Part shown: piece after piece, positions 1 through 7,819 of the stretch | Layout of the letters: every line of letters starts with the position of its first letter | How positions within the stretch are numbered: the first letter of the stretch is position 1 | NCBI GenBank assembly: GCA_964364175.1 | Contig: CAYILR010000027.1 | Location: 1 to 57,648 of the forward strand | DNA length: 57,648 nucleotides | Direction of reading: 5' to 3' | Source of the DNA: CAYILR01 sp964364175 | Lineage (GTDB): Bacteria; Bdellovibrionota; UBA1018 | Program-made: the position numbers and the translations under genes | Notes under the pieces: generated by a model | Seen by the model: only the letters and a program-made list of their open reading frames with translations | Told to the model about the DNA's origin: nothing | The model's database searches: none

Positions 1-45
1 AATCCTGTTTATAAATTATGCAAGTGAATCACTCAAACGGGCTGA

Positions 46-207
46 ACAGTTACCTTTGGTTTTAAATTGTTCTGGACTAAGTCGGTTCCCCACGACACCT
101 ACTCCGATGGTACTTACTACGGAGCCTACGAATTCTTTGGACGTAATGGGGGCTTCTACTACGACCACCGTTATCCGGATCGCTTTTCGGTCCGGTGCAT
201 TCGCTAG
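46..207 (+). pseudogene. 3' remnant of a Lcl_C/DUF1566-like domain gene
   Basis: Frame 1 encodes a 53-codon open stretch ending at TAG 205-207, with the segments FWTKSVPHD and FSVRCIR at the C-terminus. The same FW(S/T)KS ... (V)(R/K)C(I/V) ending closes the intact proteins at 20177-21298 and 37515-38516, so this is the tail of the same domain family. Two in-frame TGA codons (25-27 and 43-45) precede it and no start is present, so in this window it is a broken gene. The intact upstream part might lie outside the window in another frame. The domain assignment is by eye. Confidence 0.55.
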
Positions 208-428
208 TGCGGAAGTCTCACGCATATAGAAAAGCACTCAATGCGGGTCCCAGCACGGTCTCAAATCAGACCACCGACAACCTTTCGGCAAGACACTGTT
301 CGTTTACTCGAAAATCTCAAGCTTTTATGCCGAAACTGCAGCCACTGACTGCTGGCTTGGTTAGCAGATTGCCCATAGGGGTACGCCCGGAAAAGCCAGT
401 CGTAGCTCATCTGTCAAGAGATCAGATC

Positions 429-463
429 CTGGGCGGGCGTTCCCGGGCCCGTCATTTCTTCGC
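429..463. repeat. 35-bp direct repeat, copy 1
   Basis: The 35 bases at 429-463 recur identically and in the same orientation at 2602-2636, one copy on each side of the S46 peptidase gene. The repeat is GC-rich and contains a bulged hairpin (GGGC...GGG / CCC...GCCC around 431-450). The rest of 208-490 shows no convincing gene; open frames there look like chance. Confidence 0.75.
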
Positions 464-492
464 CCCCAATTTACAGAATATTTAAATACTAA

Positions 493-521
493 TTGAATAA
501 TATTTCGATTCGATGTATATT
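493..521 (+). promoter_or_regulatory. sigma70-like promoter of the S46 peptidase gene
   Basis: TTGAAT (493-498), a 17-nt spacer and TATATT (516-521) make a good sigma70-like promoter. Only 8 nt separate the -10 box from the ATG at 530, and there is no Shine-Dalgarno sequence, so the transcript should start at or next to the ATG (leaderless). The surrounding sequence resembles the promoter at 57549-57576. Confidence 0.6.
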
Positions 522-529
522 TCCGCGCC

Positions 530-2593
530 ATGCAGACAAAAAAAAGGCTTGCCGGATTCCATCTTTTTACTTTAATTTCCTTAATCGGCCTTAACTTTGC
601 CATTTCTATTCGAGCAGAAGAGGGAATGTGGGATGTGACGAATCTCCCTGTCGAACAAATTCAAAAACAGTATGGGTTTCACCCAAATAGCCAATGGGTG
701 AAGCATGTAATGCAAGCTTCGGTGAAATTCCCGGGGGGCTCAGGTTCGTTTATCTCGGCTCAAGGCCTGATTCTCACCAATCACCATGTGGCCCGCGGAG
801 TGATTTACAAGCTATCAACGCCCGAACAGGATTATGTGAAGAACGGATTTTACGCAAAAACAGAGCAAGAAGAGCTCAAGACGCAGGATCTCGAAGTCAT
901 GAGCCTGATGACCATCGAAGACGTGACCGATCGTGTGCAAGCGGCTGCCTCGGTTTCAGATGAAGTCAAAAAAATTGAATCTGAAGAAGTCCCTGCCAAT
1001 CTGATGATCCACAGAGAAGTAGTGAAGCTCTATGGGGGCGGAAAATATCACCTCTACCGATACAAAAAATACACTGATGTACGCCTGGTTTTTGCCCCAG
1101 AGCATGCCATTGCTTTTTTTGGCGGCGATCCTGACAACTTCGAATTTCCTCGCTACGATCTCGATATGGCTCTTTTGCGTGCGTACGAGGACGGGAAGCC
1201 TGCTCAAATCAAAAATTTTTTCAAAGTTTCAAAACAGGGACTTCGCGAAGGTGAGCTGGCGTTCATCACTGGGCATCCCGGCAGAACAGATCGCCAGCTC
1301 ACTTTTTCTCAACTGGAGAGCCAGGTTCGCCTCGTTAATCCATTGATCACTCGCTTGTTAGAGTCTCGGGAAAAATCGATTTTAGAATACATGGCCAATG
1401 GCCCGGCCCAAGCGCGGGAAGCGGAGACCGATCTGTTCAGCATCCAAAATGGTCTCAAAGTGTATCGGGGATTTAATCGTGCTTTTGCGGACGGTCAGTT
1501 GCTCAACACCAAGAGAGGTCAAGAATTGGAAGCGCAGAAGAAAGCGCAGGCTGATCCGTCCCTGGAAAGCGATCTGGGCGTGTGGAATGAAATCGAGGAG
1601 ACACAGACTGTCTACCGCGAACTTGCCGTGCCTTTTTCGCTTTTTGAAAAGCGCTATGGGTTCAATTCAAACATGTATGGATTCGCAATGAATTTGGTTC
1701 GCATCGCGCGCGAATCGACGAAGCCGAATTCAGAACGTCTCCCCGAGTACACTGAACAAAAGCTCGTGTCTTTGAAACGCCAAATTCAGTCGCAGGTTCC
1801 GGTGTTCAAGGAAATGGAAAAGGCAAAGCTCAGTGCGTCGCTGGAGTTTGTGCAACAAGAATTAGGAAGCACCCATCCCGGTGTGATCCAAATGCTCGCT
1901 GGTAAAACACCTGCAAAGCGTGCAGCTGAGCTCATTGAGGGTTCGCAGCTCGATCGAGCAGATGCCCGAAAGAGCATTCTAGAAGGAGGCTCGGATGCAA
2001 TTGAGAAGTCGCAGGATTCGCTGATCCTGCTTGCCAAGCAGCTAGATCCTCTGGCTCGCTCATTGAGGAAAAAATTCGAAACAGAAATCGAAGTTCCGAA
2101 TCAAAAAAGTTTTGCGAAGCTTTCAAAAATTTTCTTCAAGCTCTTTGGAACCACTCTCTATCCCGACGCGACTTCCACGCTGCGGGTGACCTATGGAGCA
2201 ATCAGGGGTTACGTCGATCCGGCGAAAGGAAAAATTGCTCCCTTTACTGATTTAGGCGGTGCATTTGACCATTCCCAAAGCCATGGCTCCGAAGAGCCTT
2301 ATGCGCTTCCCTCGAGCTGGATTGCAGCCAGAGACCGAATCCAAAAACAAACTCCAATGAACTTCGTATCCAATCACGATATCATTGGAGGCAATTCGGG
2401 AAGTCCCGTGATCAACCCAAATCTTGAATTAGTGGGACTGGTCTTTGACGGAAATATCCATTCCTTGTCCGGAAACTACATTTACGATGGCTCGCTGAGC
2501 CGAGCTGTTTCAGTCGACGTGAGAGGCATCCTGGAATCACTCCGAAGCATCTATGGAGCCAAACGAATTCTTCTTGAGACCTGTGGCGAGTAA
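530..2593 (+). CDS. S46 family serine dipeptidyl-peptidase (DPP7-like)
   Basis: The 687-residue product matches S46 peptidases (DPP7/DPP11 type), exported enzymes that remove dipeptides from peptide N-termini. A Sec signal peptide occupies residues 1-29. The catalytic His lies in LTNHHV (residues 83-87), the Asp probably in the DLDMALLR segment, and the nucleophile Ser is near residue 623 in GGNSGSPV. Eighteen residues later the protein has FDGN, where DPP11 has Arg and DPP7 has Gly; a Gly suggests preference for hydrophobic rather than acidic P1 residues (inference from the family). The length is normal for the family. The ATG at 530 lacks a Shine-Dalgarno sequence and sits 8 nt after a -10 box. 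The gene stands alone between two copies of a 35-bp repeat. Confidence 0.92.
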   Translation: MQTKKRLAGFHLFTLISLIGLNFAISIRAEEGMWDVTNLPVEQIQKQYGFHPNSQWVKHVMQASVKFPGGSGSFISAQGLILTNHHVARGVIYKLSTPEQDYVKNGFYAKTEQEELKTQDLEVMSLMTIEDVTDRVQAAASVSDEVKKIESEEVPANLMIHREVVKLYGGGKYHLYRYKKYTDVRLVFAPEHAIAFFGGDPDNFEFPRYDLDMALLRAYEDGKPAQIKNFFKVSKQGLREGELAFITGHPGRTDRQLTFSQLESQVRLVNPLITRLLESREKSILEYMANGPAQAREAETDLFSIQNGLKVYRGFNRAFADGQLLNTKRGQELEAQKKAQADPSLESDLGVWNEIEETQTVYRELAVPFSLFEKRYGFNSNMYGFAMNLVRIARESTKPNSERLPEYTEQKLVSLKRQIQSQVPVFKEMEKAKLSASLEFVQQELGSTHPGVIQMLAGKTPAKRAAELIEGSQLDRADARKSILEGGSDAIEKSQDSLILLAKQLDPLARSLRKKFETEIEVPNQKSFAKLSKIFFKLFGTTLYPDATSTLRVTYGAIRGYVDPAKGKIAPFTDLGGAFDHSQSHGSEEPYALPSSWIAARDRIQKQTPMNFVSNHDIIGGNSGSPVINPNLELVGLVFDGNIHSLSGNYIYDGSLSRAVSVDVRGILESLRSIYGAKRILLETCGE

Positions 2594-2601
2594 AAATCCA
2601 A

Positions 2602-2636
2602 CTGGGCGGGCGTTCCCGGGCCCGTCATTTCTTCGC
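2602..2636. repeat. 35-bp direct repeat, copy 2
   Basis: Identical to 429-463. It begins 9 nt after the stop codon of the S46 gene, so the two copies bracket that gene exactly. 2637-2883 holds no gene I can support. Confidence 0.75.
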
Positions 2637-2883
2637 TCCCCCCTAAAAGCCTGATTTTGTAGTTGAAGTGTAGTGTTGATGGTCGAGATTAGGCTAGGGA
2701 TGAGGGTAGGGGAGTTTTCAGTGGGCGTTTGTAACTCTCATCCACCCAGCCCTACATTATAGCCGCATATCCCCAGCTCAGCCCCAAACAGGGTCCAGCC
2801 GCCCAGGAAGCGGGGAGCCCTCAGGAAAACGGACTATCCATCATAAGGCACCTCATCATTCCGACTCTTGTTCGTGGCCTGTT

Positions 2884-3104
2884 TTAGAAAATACATTTCA
2901 CATTGAACACATCATTGGGGTTCGCATCCGTGTCGCCCATTCCGCTGCTACTATTTACGAGCGAATAGCTACGATTGGTCGATGTGCTCTTTGCCCAATA
3001 AAAAGCACCTAAGTAGTGGTCGTCGATGTCATTAAAACCATCCTGAGTCAGCTGGCCACGCTTACAATGATGATTGCGCTATAGAGTGAGTTAACAAACC
3101 TCAT
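2884..3104 (-). pseudogene. collapsed Lcl_C-domain exported protein gene
   Basis: On the minus strand an ATG at 3104 follows an AGGGGG ribosome site and starts a signal-peptide-like sequence (MRFVNSLYSAIIIVSVAS) that hits TGA after about 18 codons. A different frame then encodes a C-terminal domain ending in VFNVKCIF and TAA at 2884-2886, with the FYWAKS motif of the Lcl_C-like family. The two parts look like the beginning and end of one exported protein joined after loss of the middle and a frameshift. No single open frame spans the region. Confidence 0.6.
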
Positions 3105-3183
3105 TTTTATTCCCCCTGCCTATAAAAACGGTAGCATAGCTCGCACAAAGGCAATGTTTTTCCTTTGATTTTCTATTATCAAC

Positions 3184-3215
3184 ACCGGCTTCGACGCCGA
3201 AGTTGGATTTTTTTT
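3184..3215 (+). terminator. possible terminator
   Basis: A short CTTCG/CGAAG stem (3189-3193 with 3198-3202) with weaker outer pairing is followed by an eight-T run (3208-3215). It could end rightward transcription before the next regulator gene. The stem is weak. Confidence 0.3.
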
Positions 3216-3224
3216 GTTGAATGA

Positions 3225-3250
3225 ATAGTGTTTCAGATATGAAACACTAT
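3225..3250. promoter_or_regulatory. 26-bp palindrome, candidate operator
   Basis: Perfect inverted repeat ATAGTGTTTC-N6-GAAACACTAT, located 14 bp upstream of the -35 box of the first TIGR02147 regulator gene. The position suits an operator for that regulator or for another DNA-binding protein. No binding evidence is available. Confidence 0.5.
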
Positions 3251-3263
3251 GTTTCTTATTTTG

Positions 3264-3292
3264 TTGAAAAATTATTATCTGTTCTGTAAATA
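3264..3292 (+). promoter_or_regulatory. sigma70-like promoter of first TIGR02147 gene
   Basis: TTGAAA (3264-3269), 17 nt, TAAATA (3287-3292). The ATG at 3302 follows after 9 nt and no Shine-Dalgarno sequence is visible, so the mRNA is probably leaderless. The same arrangement, with the shared run TGTAAATAG and the shared start ATGCAAGT, occurs at the second regulator gene. Confidence 0.6.
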
Positions 3293-3301
3293 GGCTTCCG
3301 T

Positions 3302-4102
3302 ATGCAAGTGAAGAATGTCGTAACTACTGATTATCGATCAATGCTCATGTCAGAGCTTTTGAGGCGTATTGAGGGAAACCCGGCTTATAGCCTACGCCGA
3401 TTTGCTCATCAGCTTGGGGTGAGCCCAGCCACATTGTGTGGGGTCCTTTCTGGCAAGCGTAGACTTTCCCTCAAGTCGGCGTTGCAAGTGAGCAGTCATC
3501 TTGGCCTCTCGCCATCGGAAACTGCAAAATTCTATCAAGCAGTTGCCTCGGGATTGATGAAAAACGGTACTCAGTTTTTAACATCGCCTAAAGATGAATA
3601 TTTCAACCTTTCTGAAGATGTTTTTAGGACGATGTCGGAGTGGTATTACTATGCCATTCTCGAGCTGACTTTTGTCAAAAGCAGTCGTCCTGATCCACGT
3701 TGGTTTGCCACAAAACTGGGCATCAACCACAACCAAGCTGTTGATGCTATTGCGAGATTGACTCATTTGGGACTTCTCGAATCAAAAAATGGACGATTGG
3801 TAAAAACAAAAGTTAGCATTGCTTCCTCGACGGGGGTTCCCTCAGCTGCGATTCGAAATCGACACAAACAAATTTTAAAGAAAGCCACTGAATCTTTGGA
3901 GGAGCATACCGTTGAGGAGCGTGACTTCACCTCGATGACGATGGCGATAGATCCTGCTCTATTGCCCGAGGCTAGAAAAAAAATTACAGAATTTAGAAGA
4001 GATCTTTGCAGATTTTTGGAATCTGGCAAGAAAAAACGTGTTTACGAAATGTCCGTTCAACTGTTCCCATTATCAGAAGGAGAAGAAAATGAAAAAAATT
4101 GA
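3302..4102 (+). CDS. TIGR02147/DUF4423 family transcriptional regulator 1
   Basis: The 266-residue product has the layout of TIGR02147 proteins, a family known mainly from Bdellovibrio and Fibrobacter relatives. A helix-turn-helix lies at about residues 29-56 (SLRRFAHQLGVSPATLCGVL), a second winged-helix-like segment near 130-160 after the conserved WYYYAI motif, and the C-terminus ends in the family signature ERDFTSMTMAID ... VYEMSVQLFPLS. Its last codons overlap by 14 nt the start of the exported-protein gene at 4089, implying translational coupling. It most likely controls this two-gene unit. It resembles the regulator at 4938-5741 closely and that at 6816-7661 more distantly. Confidence 0.85.
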   Translation: MQVKNVVTTDYRSMLMSELLRRIEGNPAYSLRRFAHQLGVSPATLCGVLSGKRRLSLKSALQVSSHLGLSPSETAKFYQAVASGLMKNGTQFLTSPKDEYFNLSEDVFRTMSEWYYYAILELTFVKSSRPDPRWFATKLGINHNQAVDAIARLTHLGLLESKNGRLVKTKVSIASSTGVPSAAIRNRHKQILKKATESLEEHTVEERDFTSMTMAIDPALLPEARKKITEFRRDLCRFLESGKKKRVYEMSVQLFPLSEGEENEKN

Positions 4103-4832
4103 TTTAGTAACTGTAATTTTGTTTGGACTGCAGGTTTGTTTGAGTCCCTCGGTGTTCGCAGGAGGGAGTGAAACAGGAAATGGCGGGGACAATCGAGAAA
4201 GGCAGTTCATTCGTCTGGGCGAACAATTGGTTTCTGACTTGAACGAAATTCCGTTGAACACAGTACCTCAAATTGATCTCGAGCAATTTAAAAACGCAGT
4301 CGCGAATACAAAAGTGTTCGTAAAAAGATATGTGGTGAATGATCAGGGTACAGAAATTGCTGCTAAAAATTATCCTGACGAATTACGAATTGATATCAAT
4401 GCGTATATTTTCCCAGAACTGAAATATCATGAGCAATACGACATCGCTTTGCATGAGTATTTATGTATTCTAAGGCTTGAGGAATCGAATCGATACACCC
4501 TATCTAGCGCCCTCATTCGGATTATGAAAAGCAATTCTAAATTGAATTCGCTGGAAGAAGGGCAGTACAGGCCGAACGAGTTTGGTGCTTTGGATCGATT
4601 TTTTAAACTGTATCATCGTGTCACTGTAAATGCCGAAGAAGCAAAAATCAGAGTTATGTCTCCGACCGGTGTCGGTTATTTTGTCAGAGCAGTGTACCAA
4701 TGTAATTATCTGGGAACCCACTGTAGAGATGAAGACCCCCCTTTGATCCCAACAGGTGAATTTAAAATTCTTGGGGATAAGAGGCTGAAGCTTCCGAATG
4801 GAACTAAAATCTACTTGGATGAAAATTTCTAA
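4089..4832 (+). CDS. exported protein of unknown function, coupled to regulator 1
   Basis: Start chosen at ATG 4089 because it has the AGGAG site at 4079-4083 and gives a clean signal peptide; a longer frame from 4038 lacks both. The 247-residue product carries a Sec signal ending near VFA, then a mature N-terminus GGSETGNGGD typical of Bdellovibrio exported proteins I recognise only as hypothetical. A central segment ALHEYLCILRLEESNRY corresponds in position to the HE motifs of the exported proteins at 5738, 7820 and 20177. There is no HExxH zinc site. It is co-transcribed with and coupled to the preceding regulator. Function unknown. Confidence 0.8.
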   Translation: MKKIDLVTVILFGLQVCLSPSVFAGGSETGNGGDNRERQFIRLGEQLVSDLNEIPLNTVPQIDLEQFKNAVANTKVFVKRYVVNDQGTEIAAKNYPDELRIDINAYIFPELKYHEQYDIALHEYLCILRLEESNRYTLSSALIRIMKSNSKLNSLEEGQYRPNEFGALDRFFKLYHRVTVNAEEAKIRVMSPTGVGYFVRAVYQCNYLGTHCRDEDPPLIPTGEFKILGDKRLKLPNGTKIYLDENF

Positions 4833-4874
4833 TTAGTCAGCAAAAATGGTGTCTGGACAACTTTTGGCAACGCT

Positions 4875-4891
4875 GGCAACACATTGTTGCC
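4875..4891. promoter_or_regulatory. inverted repeat before regulator 2
   Basis: GGCAACA-cat-TGTTGCC is a perfect 7-bp inverted repeat, preceded by an extra GGCAAC at 4866-4871. It lies between the unit-1 exported gene and the promoter of the second regulator. The following T-rich run would also allow a weak terminator. Operator or terminator cannot be separated by sequence alone. Confidence 0.4.
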
Positions 4892-4898
4892 GATTTTG

Positions 4899-4927
4899 TT
4901 GTTTTGTTCATATTAATTGTGTAAATA
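4899..4927 (+). promoter_or_regulatory. sigma70-like promoter of second TIGR02147 gene
   Basis: TTGTTT (4899-4904), 17 nt, TAAATA (4922-4927), then 10 nt to the ATG at 4938 with no Shine-Dalgarno sequence. The layout copies that of regulator 1. Confidence 0.5.
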
Positions 4928-4937
4928 GTATCTCGTT

Positions 4938-5741
4938 ATGCAAGTCGAACGAGATCAACACGCCGTACGGGATTTACTCGTACAAAAGCTTTCTGGCTTT
5001 CAAGCAAAGAACCCTCAATTTTCACTCAGGGCCTTCGCTCGGAAACTGGACGTGGACCCGGGATTTTTGTCCCGGATTCTCAACGGAAAGCGTCGAGTGA
5101 CTCGTGCGTTGGCCGAACGCTTCTGCCGTGCAATGATGCTCGATCCGACTGAAACAGCCAGGATTCTATCGCACTTTCCTCAGAGACGCCGTCAGGTTTC
5201 TAAAATGGATCAGGTCGATGCCTCTTATTTGCAGCTCACAGCAGATCAATTTCGAATTGTCTCTGACTGGTATTATTTTGGAATTTTGTCACTCATTCGA
5301 ACAGACGATTTTCAATCCGATCCTGAATGGATCGCGAAGCGGCTGGGGATTCGAGTCGACGAGACCAAGCGAGCGCTGGATCGCCTATCTCGGCTGGAAA
5401 TGATTGAAAAAGATTCCCGAAACCAATGGTGCCGAACCCAAGTCTCGTTAGAAACCACGGACGAAGTCTTGGATCTCTCCATTCGAAAATCTCATCTTCA
5501 GACCCTCGATTTAGCAAAGGCTTCCATAGAAAAAGATTCCAATTCAGAAAGAGATTTTACAGCCACTACGATGGCTATCGATCCCAGTAGAATCGACGAG
5601 GCCAAGGTTCTGATTCGCCAATTTCAAGATGACATGGACTCCCTGCTCGAAGGGCAGAGTCGAAATAAAAAGGAGGTTTACCGATTAATGGTGGGCCTTT
5701 TCCCCCTCACTCGGAAAGAAAAGAAAGGCAATACAAAATGA
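4938..5741 (+). CDS. TIGR02147/DUF4423 family transcriptional regulator 2
   Basis: The 267-residue product is a close paralogue of the regulator at 3302. It has an N-terminal helix-turn-helix (FSLRAFARKLDVDPGFLSRI, about residues 30-50), the WYYFGI motif, a winged-helix-like middle, and the C-terminal signature ERDFTATTMAID ... VYRLMVGLFPLT. The first codons, ATGCAAGT, and the promoter match regulator 1, which argues for tandem duplication of the whole unit. Its TGA overlaps the ATG of the exported protein gene at 5738 (ATGA), so the two are coupled. Confidence 0.86.
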   Translation: MQVERDQHAVRDLLVQKLSGFQAKNPQFSLRAFARKLDVDPGFLSRILNGKRRVTRALAERFCRAMMLDPTETARILSHFPQRRRQVSKMDQVDASYLQLTADQFRIVSDWYYFGILSLIRTDDFQSDPEWIAKRLGIRVDETKRALDRLSRLEMIEKDSRNQWCRTQVSLETTDEVLDLSIRKSHLQTLDLAKASIEKDSNSERDFTATTMAIDPSRIDEAKVLIRQFQDDMDSLLEGQSRNKKEVYRLMVGLFPLTRKEKKGNTK

Positions 5742-6811
5742 AAACCAAATTGATATTAGTTCTAGCACTGATCGGAGCCTCTGCGCTTCAAGCACAAGCG
5801 GGTGACAAAGTGAAAAATGGTGGAGGCGGTTGCCCGGCTGTTTTTCAAAGCATTCAGTTGCGGATCGCCAACGATCAAGATCTGATGGAACACCTGAAAG
5901 AAGTGATCGTCCGAAAATTCGGGCAAGGTAAGTTTAATGAGTTCAAGAGAAAACTTACGGCGACCCGCCTTGAAGTCTGGGCAAATCTCAAACAGGATTT
6001 TGTGACTGATCCTCAAACTGGAAAACCAGTGGAAGCCAGAAACGATGGAAATCGAGAAATCGAACTCGGAGCTTTCTGGTGTCAACGAAGTCCGGGGATT
6101 CAAAGAGACGCCGTGGTTTTGCACGAGATCTTTGGGGTGGCAGGCATTGAGGAAAGTTTAGATTACCAAACAACGAAAGAAATTTTTTCGGACACCCGAG
6201 AGTCCTACCACCTATCCACTCATACACACGTAAAAGTCGTGACCTCGGAAAAAGAAAGAAAAAAACTTTATGACCGCGAAGATTTGTTGAATCGCAAGCA
6301 GCAGAACGGTGGAAGCCAGGTGTTTAAATATTATTATTTCCCTGGCGTGCAAGACAATATTATCGGCAGGGCATTTGCTAAAGCCTTGCAAGATAAGCCA
6401 GAGGCTCTCATTTTTTCATATGGTATTTGCTGGGACTCTGATGTCAGGAAGCTGAAAGAATGCTCGTCGAGCCTGGCGTTTGAACGACTCTATCAAGAAG
6501 TGATCAAGGCAGAACCTGCACTTGATTCAGAGCAATTTAAAAATGAGCTGAGGCAGTCAGTTTCGCTTCAGTTTGAGTACCGGCTCATGGGATACCTTTC
6601 CCTCTCCGAATTCAGCGAGGCATCGGCAGCAGTCAGCATGCTGACGAGCGTTGCGATTCCAACTTATGCTTTAGAGAACATCGTGAGCGTCTATGCGGTG
6701 AGAAAAAATATCCTACTACAGAATCGTAATCTGTTTTTTCCATGGAGCGGTGAAGGATCAGTAGAACGGATTCTCGAAACAGCAAACGAGATCCCTCAGG
6801 GAGAACTCTAA
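5738..6811 (+). CDS. exported protein with HExxG motif, coupled to regulator 2
   Basis: The 357-residue product has a signal peptide (residues 1-21, ending LQAQA) and a mature start GDKVKNGGGGCP. The central motif VVLHEIFGVAGIEES nearly matches LIHHEFAGLAGIE in the protein at 20177, so the two share a domain. The HE pair followed by Gly and a later Glu could bind metal, but the third ligand of a HExxH protease is absent; catalysis is speculation. The gene overlaps regulator 2 by four bases (ATGA) and ends 4 bp from the convergent regulator 3. No known function. Confidence 0.82.
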   Translation: MKTKLILVLALIGASALQAQAGDKVKNGGGGCPAVFQSIQLRIANDQDLMEHLKEVIVRKFGQGKFNEFKRKLTATRLEVWANLKQDFVTDPQTGKPVEARNDGNREIELGAFWCQRSPGIQRDAVVLHEIFGVAGIEESLDYQTTKEIFSDTRESYHLSTHTHVKVVTSEKERKKLYDREDLLNRKQQNGGSQVFKYYYFPGVQDNIIGRAFAKALQDKPEALIFSYGICWDSDVRKLKECSSSLAFERLYQEVIKAEPALDSEQFKNELRQSVSLQFEYRLMGYLSLSEFSEASAAVSMLTSVAIPTYALENIVSVYAVRKNILLQNRNLFFPWSGEGSVERILETANEIPQGEL

Positions 6812-6815
6812 GTTG

Positions 6816-7661
6816 TCACTCAGATGAAGTCCCAATCTGAAAAAAGTCCAAATTGAAACCATACAAAGTTTCTTCGGAGGAGATTCGAACTGTTTTTTTA
6901 ATCCCCTCAATGGCCTTGGTCAGTGCAATTTTGACTTTGAGCGTGTCCTCGAACGAAAGGGAAACAATCGACGAGTAATGAAGATCCTCGGTAAGTCGTT
7001 TTCCTCGATGAGGTTGCGTCAGGGACTCGATGGCCTTGAGTCTAAGATTCGAATGATGAAAACCCACCAGATCCGAGTCGTGGGGCAGGTGAATTCGAGT
7101 TTTTCCAGGCTGGAATTTTTTTCCGTCACTCGAAACGGCCATTCCAGATGAAACAAGAAAAGAAAGCGCTTTTTCGATTTTCCGTGGATCAATATTGAGA
7201 GTCTCGCTGAGTGTGGAGACGGTGCGCAGCGACGGAATGGTGAGAGCAATGTGAATTGCAGAGTATAACCACGAGCTGTAATAAGTCGCCTGCTGTTCTG
7301 GAGGAAGTTCATGGGTTCCTGAGCCAGCGGCAAATCGGTTTTTGAGAGCCAGTTCTTTTTCGATCACTTCGTTGATTTCTGTTTCGCAAAAAAGTCTGAG
7401 GTCCTTGCTGGCGGCGCGTGCGTATTGAACCAGCAGAATGAAAAATCGGCTTTCTGCCTGAGAGTGGCGAAAGTACTGATTGATCCGATGCGCTTGTTCC
7501 AGAGTGAGTTGGATTTTCCCGGCGAGGATTCGAGAAATGACGATCGGTTGGCATTGAGCTGCCTTGGCCAGGCGGCTTTGCGATCCGTGAGTATTGAATG
7601 GAGGAGTGCTTAATTTATCGTTGAGGTATTTAGAGTAGGACTTGTATTCGAAAAGATTCAT
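6816..7661 (-). CDS. TIGR02147 family transcriptional regulator 3
   Basis: The 281-residue product is a more distant TIGR02147 member. It begins NLFEYKSYSKYLNDKL, the usual family N-terminus, followed by a helix-turn-helix (SQSRLAKAAQCQPIVISRIL, about residues 27-46), the YYSSWLYSAIH motif and a winged-helix-like region near 150-180. The C-terminus (GFNLDFFQIG) is a degenerate form of the VYxLxxxLFPL signature. It is transcribed divergently from the exported-protein gene at 7820, unlike the two tandem units. An AGGAA sequence lies about 12 nt before its ATG. The 158-bp divergent gap contains a 19-bp AT palindrome. Confidence 0.8.
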   Translation of the reverse strand: MNLFEYKSYSKYLNDKLSTPPFNTHGSQSRLAKAAQCQPIVISRILAGKIQLTLEQAHRINQYFRHSQAESRFFILLVQYARAASKDLRLFCETEINEVIEKELALKNRFAAGSGTHELPPEQQATYYSSWLYSAIHIALTIPSLRTVSTLSETLNIDPRKIEKALSFLVSSGMAVSSDGKKFQPGKTRIHLPHDSDLVGFHHSNLRLKAIESLTQPHRGKRLTEDLHYSSIVSLSFEDTLKVKIALTKAIEGIKKTVRISSEETLYGFNLDFFQIGTSSE

Positions 7662-7679
7662 CGTTTTTATAATTCCTGG

Positions 7680-7698
7680 TTTATATAAATTATATAAA
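7680..7698. promoter_or_regulatory. 19-bp AT palindrome in divergent promoter region
   Basis: TTTATATAA-A-TTATATAAA is a perfect inverted repeat of 9-bp arms, 19 bp upstream of the regulator 3 start. It is a plausible autoregulatory operator, though AT-rich palindromes also arise by chance in this low-GC gap. Confidence 0.4.
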
Positions 7699-7777
7699 AT
7701 TTTAGATTAAATATATACAAAAAATATATCTTTTGATTCTGCGTGTGTATAAAACTCATCCTGTGAACAAGCTAATG

Positions 7778-7804
7778 TTGACTAAAACGATTAATTATTA
7801 TAAT
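7778..7804 (+). promoter_or_regulatory. probable promoter of the third exported-protein gene
   Basis: TTGACT (7778-7783), 15 nt, TATAAT (7799-7804). The spacer is short, but both boxes are near consensus. The following ACACAGGAG holds the ribosome site for ATG 7820. Confidence 0.45.
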
Positions 7805-7819
7805 ACACAGGAGTAATTT

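Noticed and set aside
195..485. Open frame of 96 codons right of the first fragment
   Set aside because: No ribosome site, low-complexity unlike its neighbours, and it spans the 35-bp repeat and a hairpin; likely chance.
4938..4960. Regulator 2 starting at the upstream frame near 4846
   Set aside because: That frame is different and lies over the promoter and inverted repeat; ATG 4938 begins the conserved ATGCAAGT shared with regulator 1.
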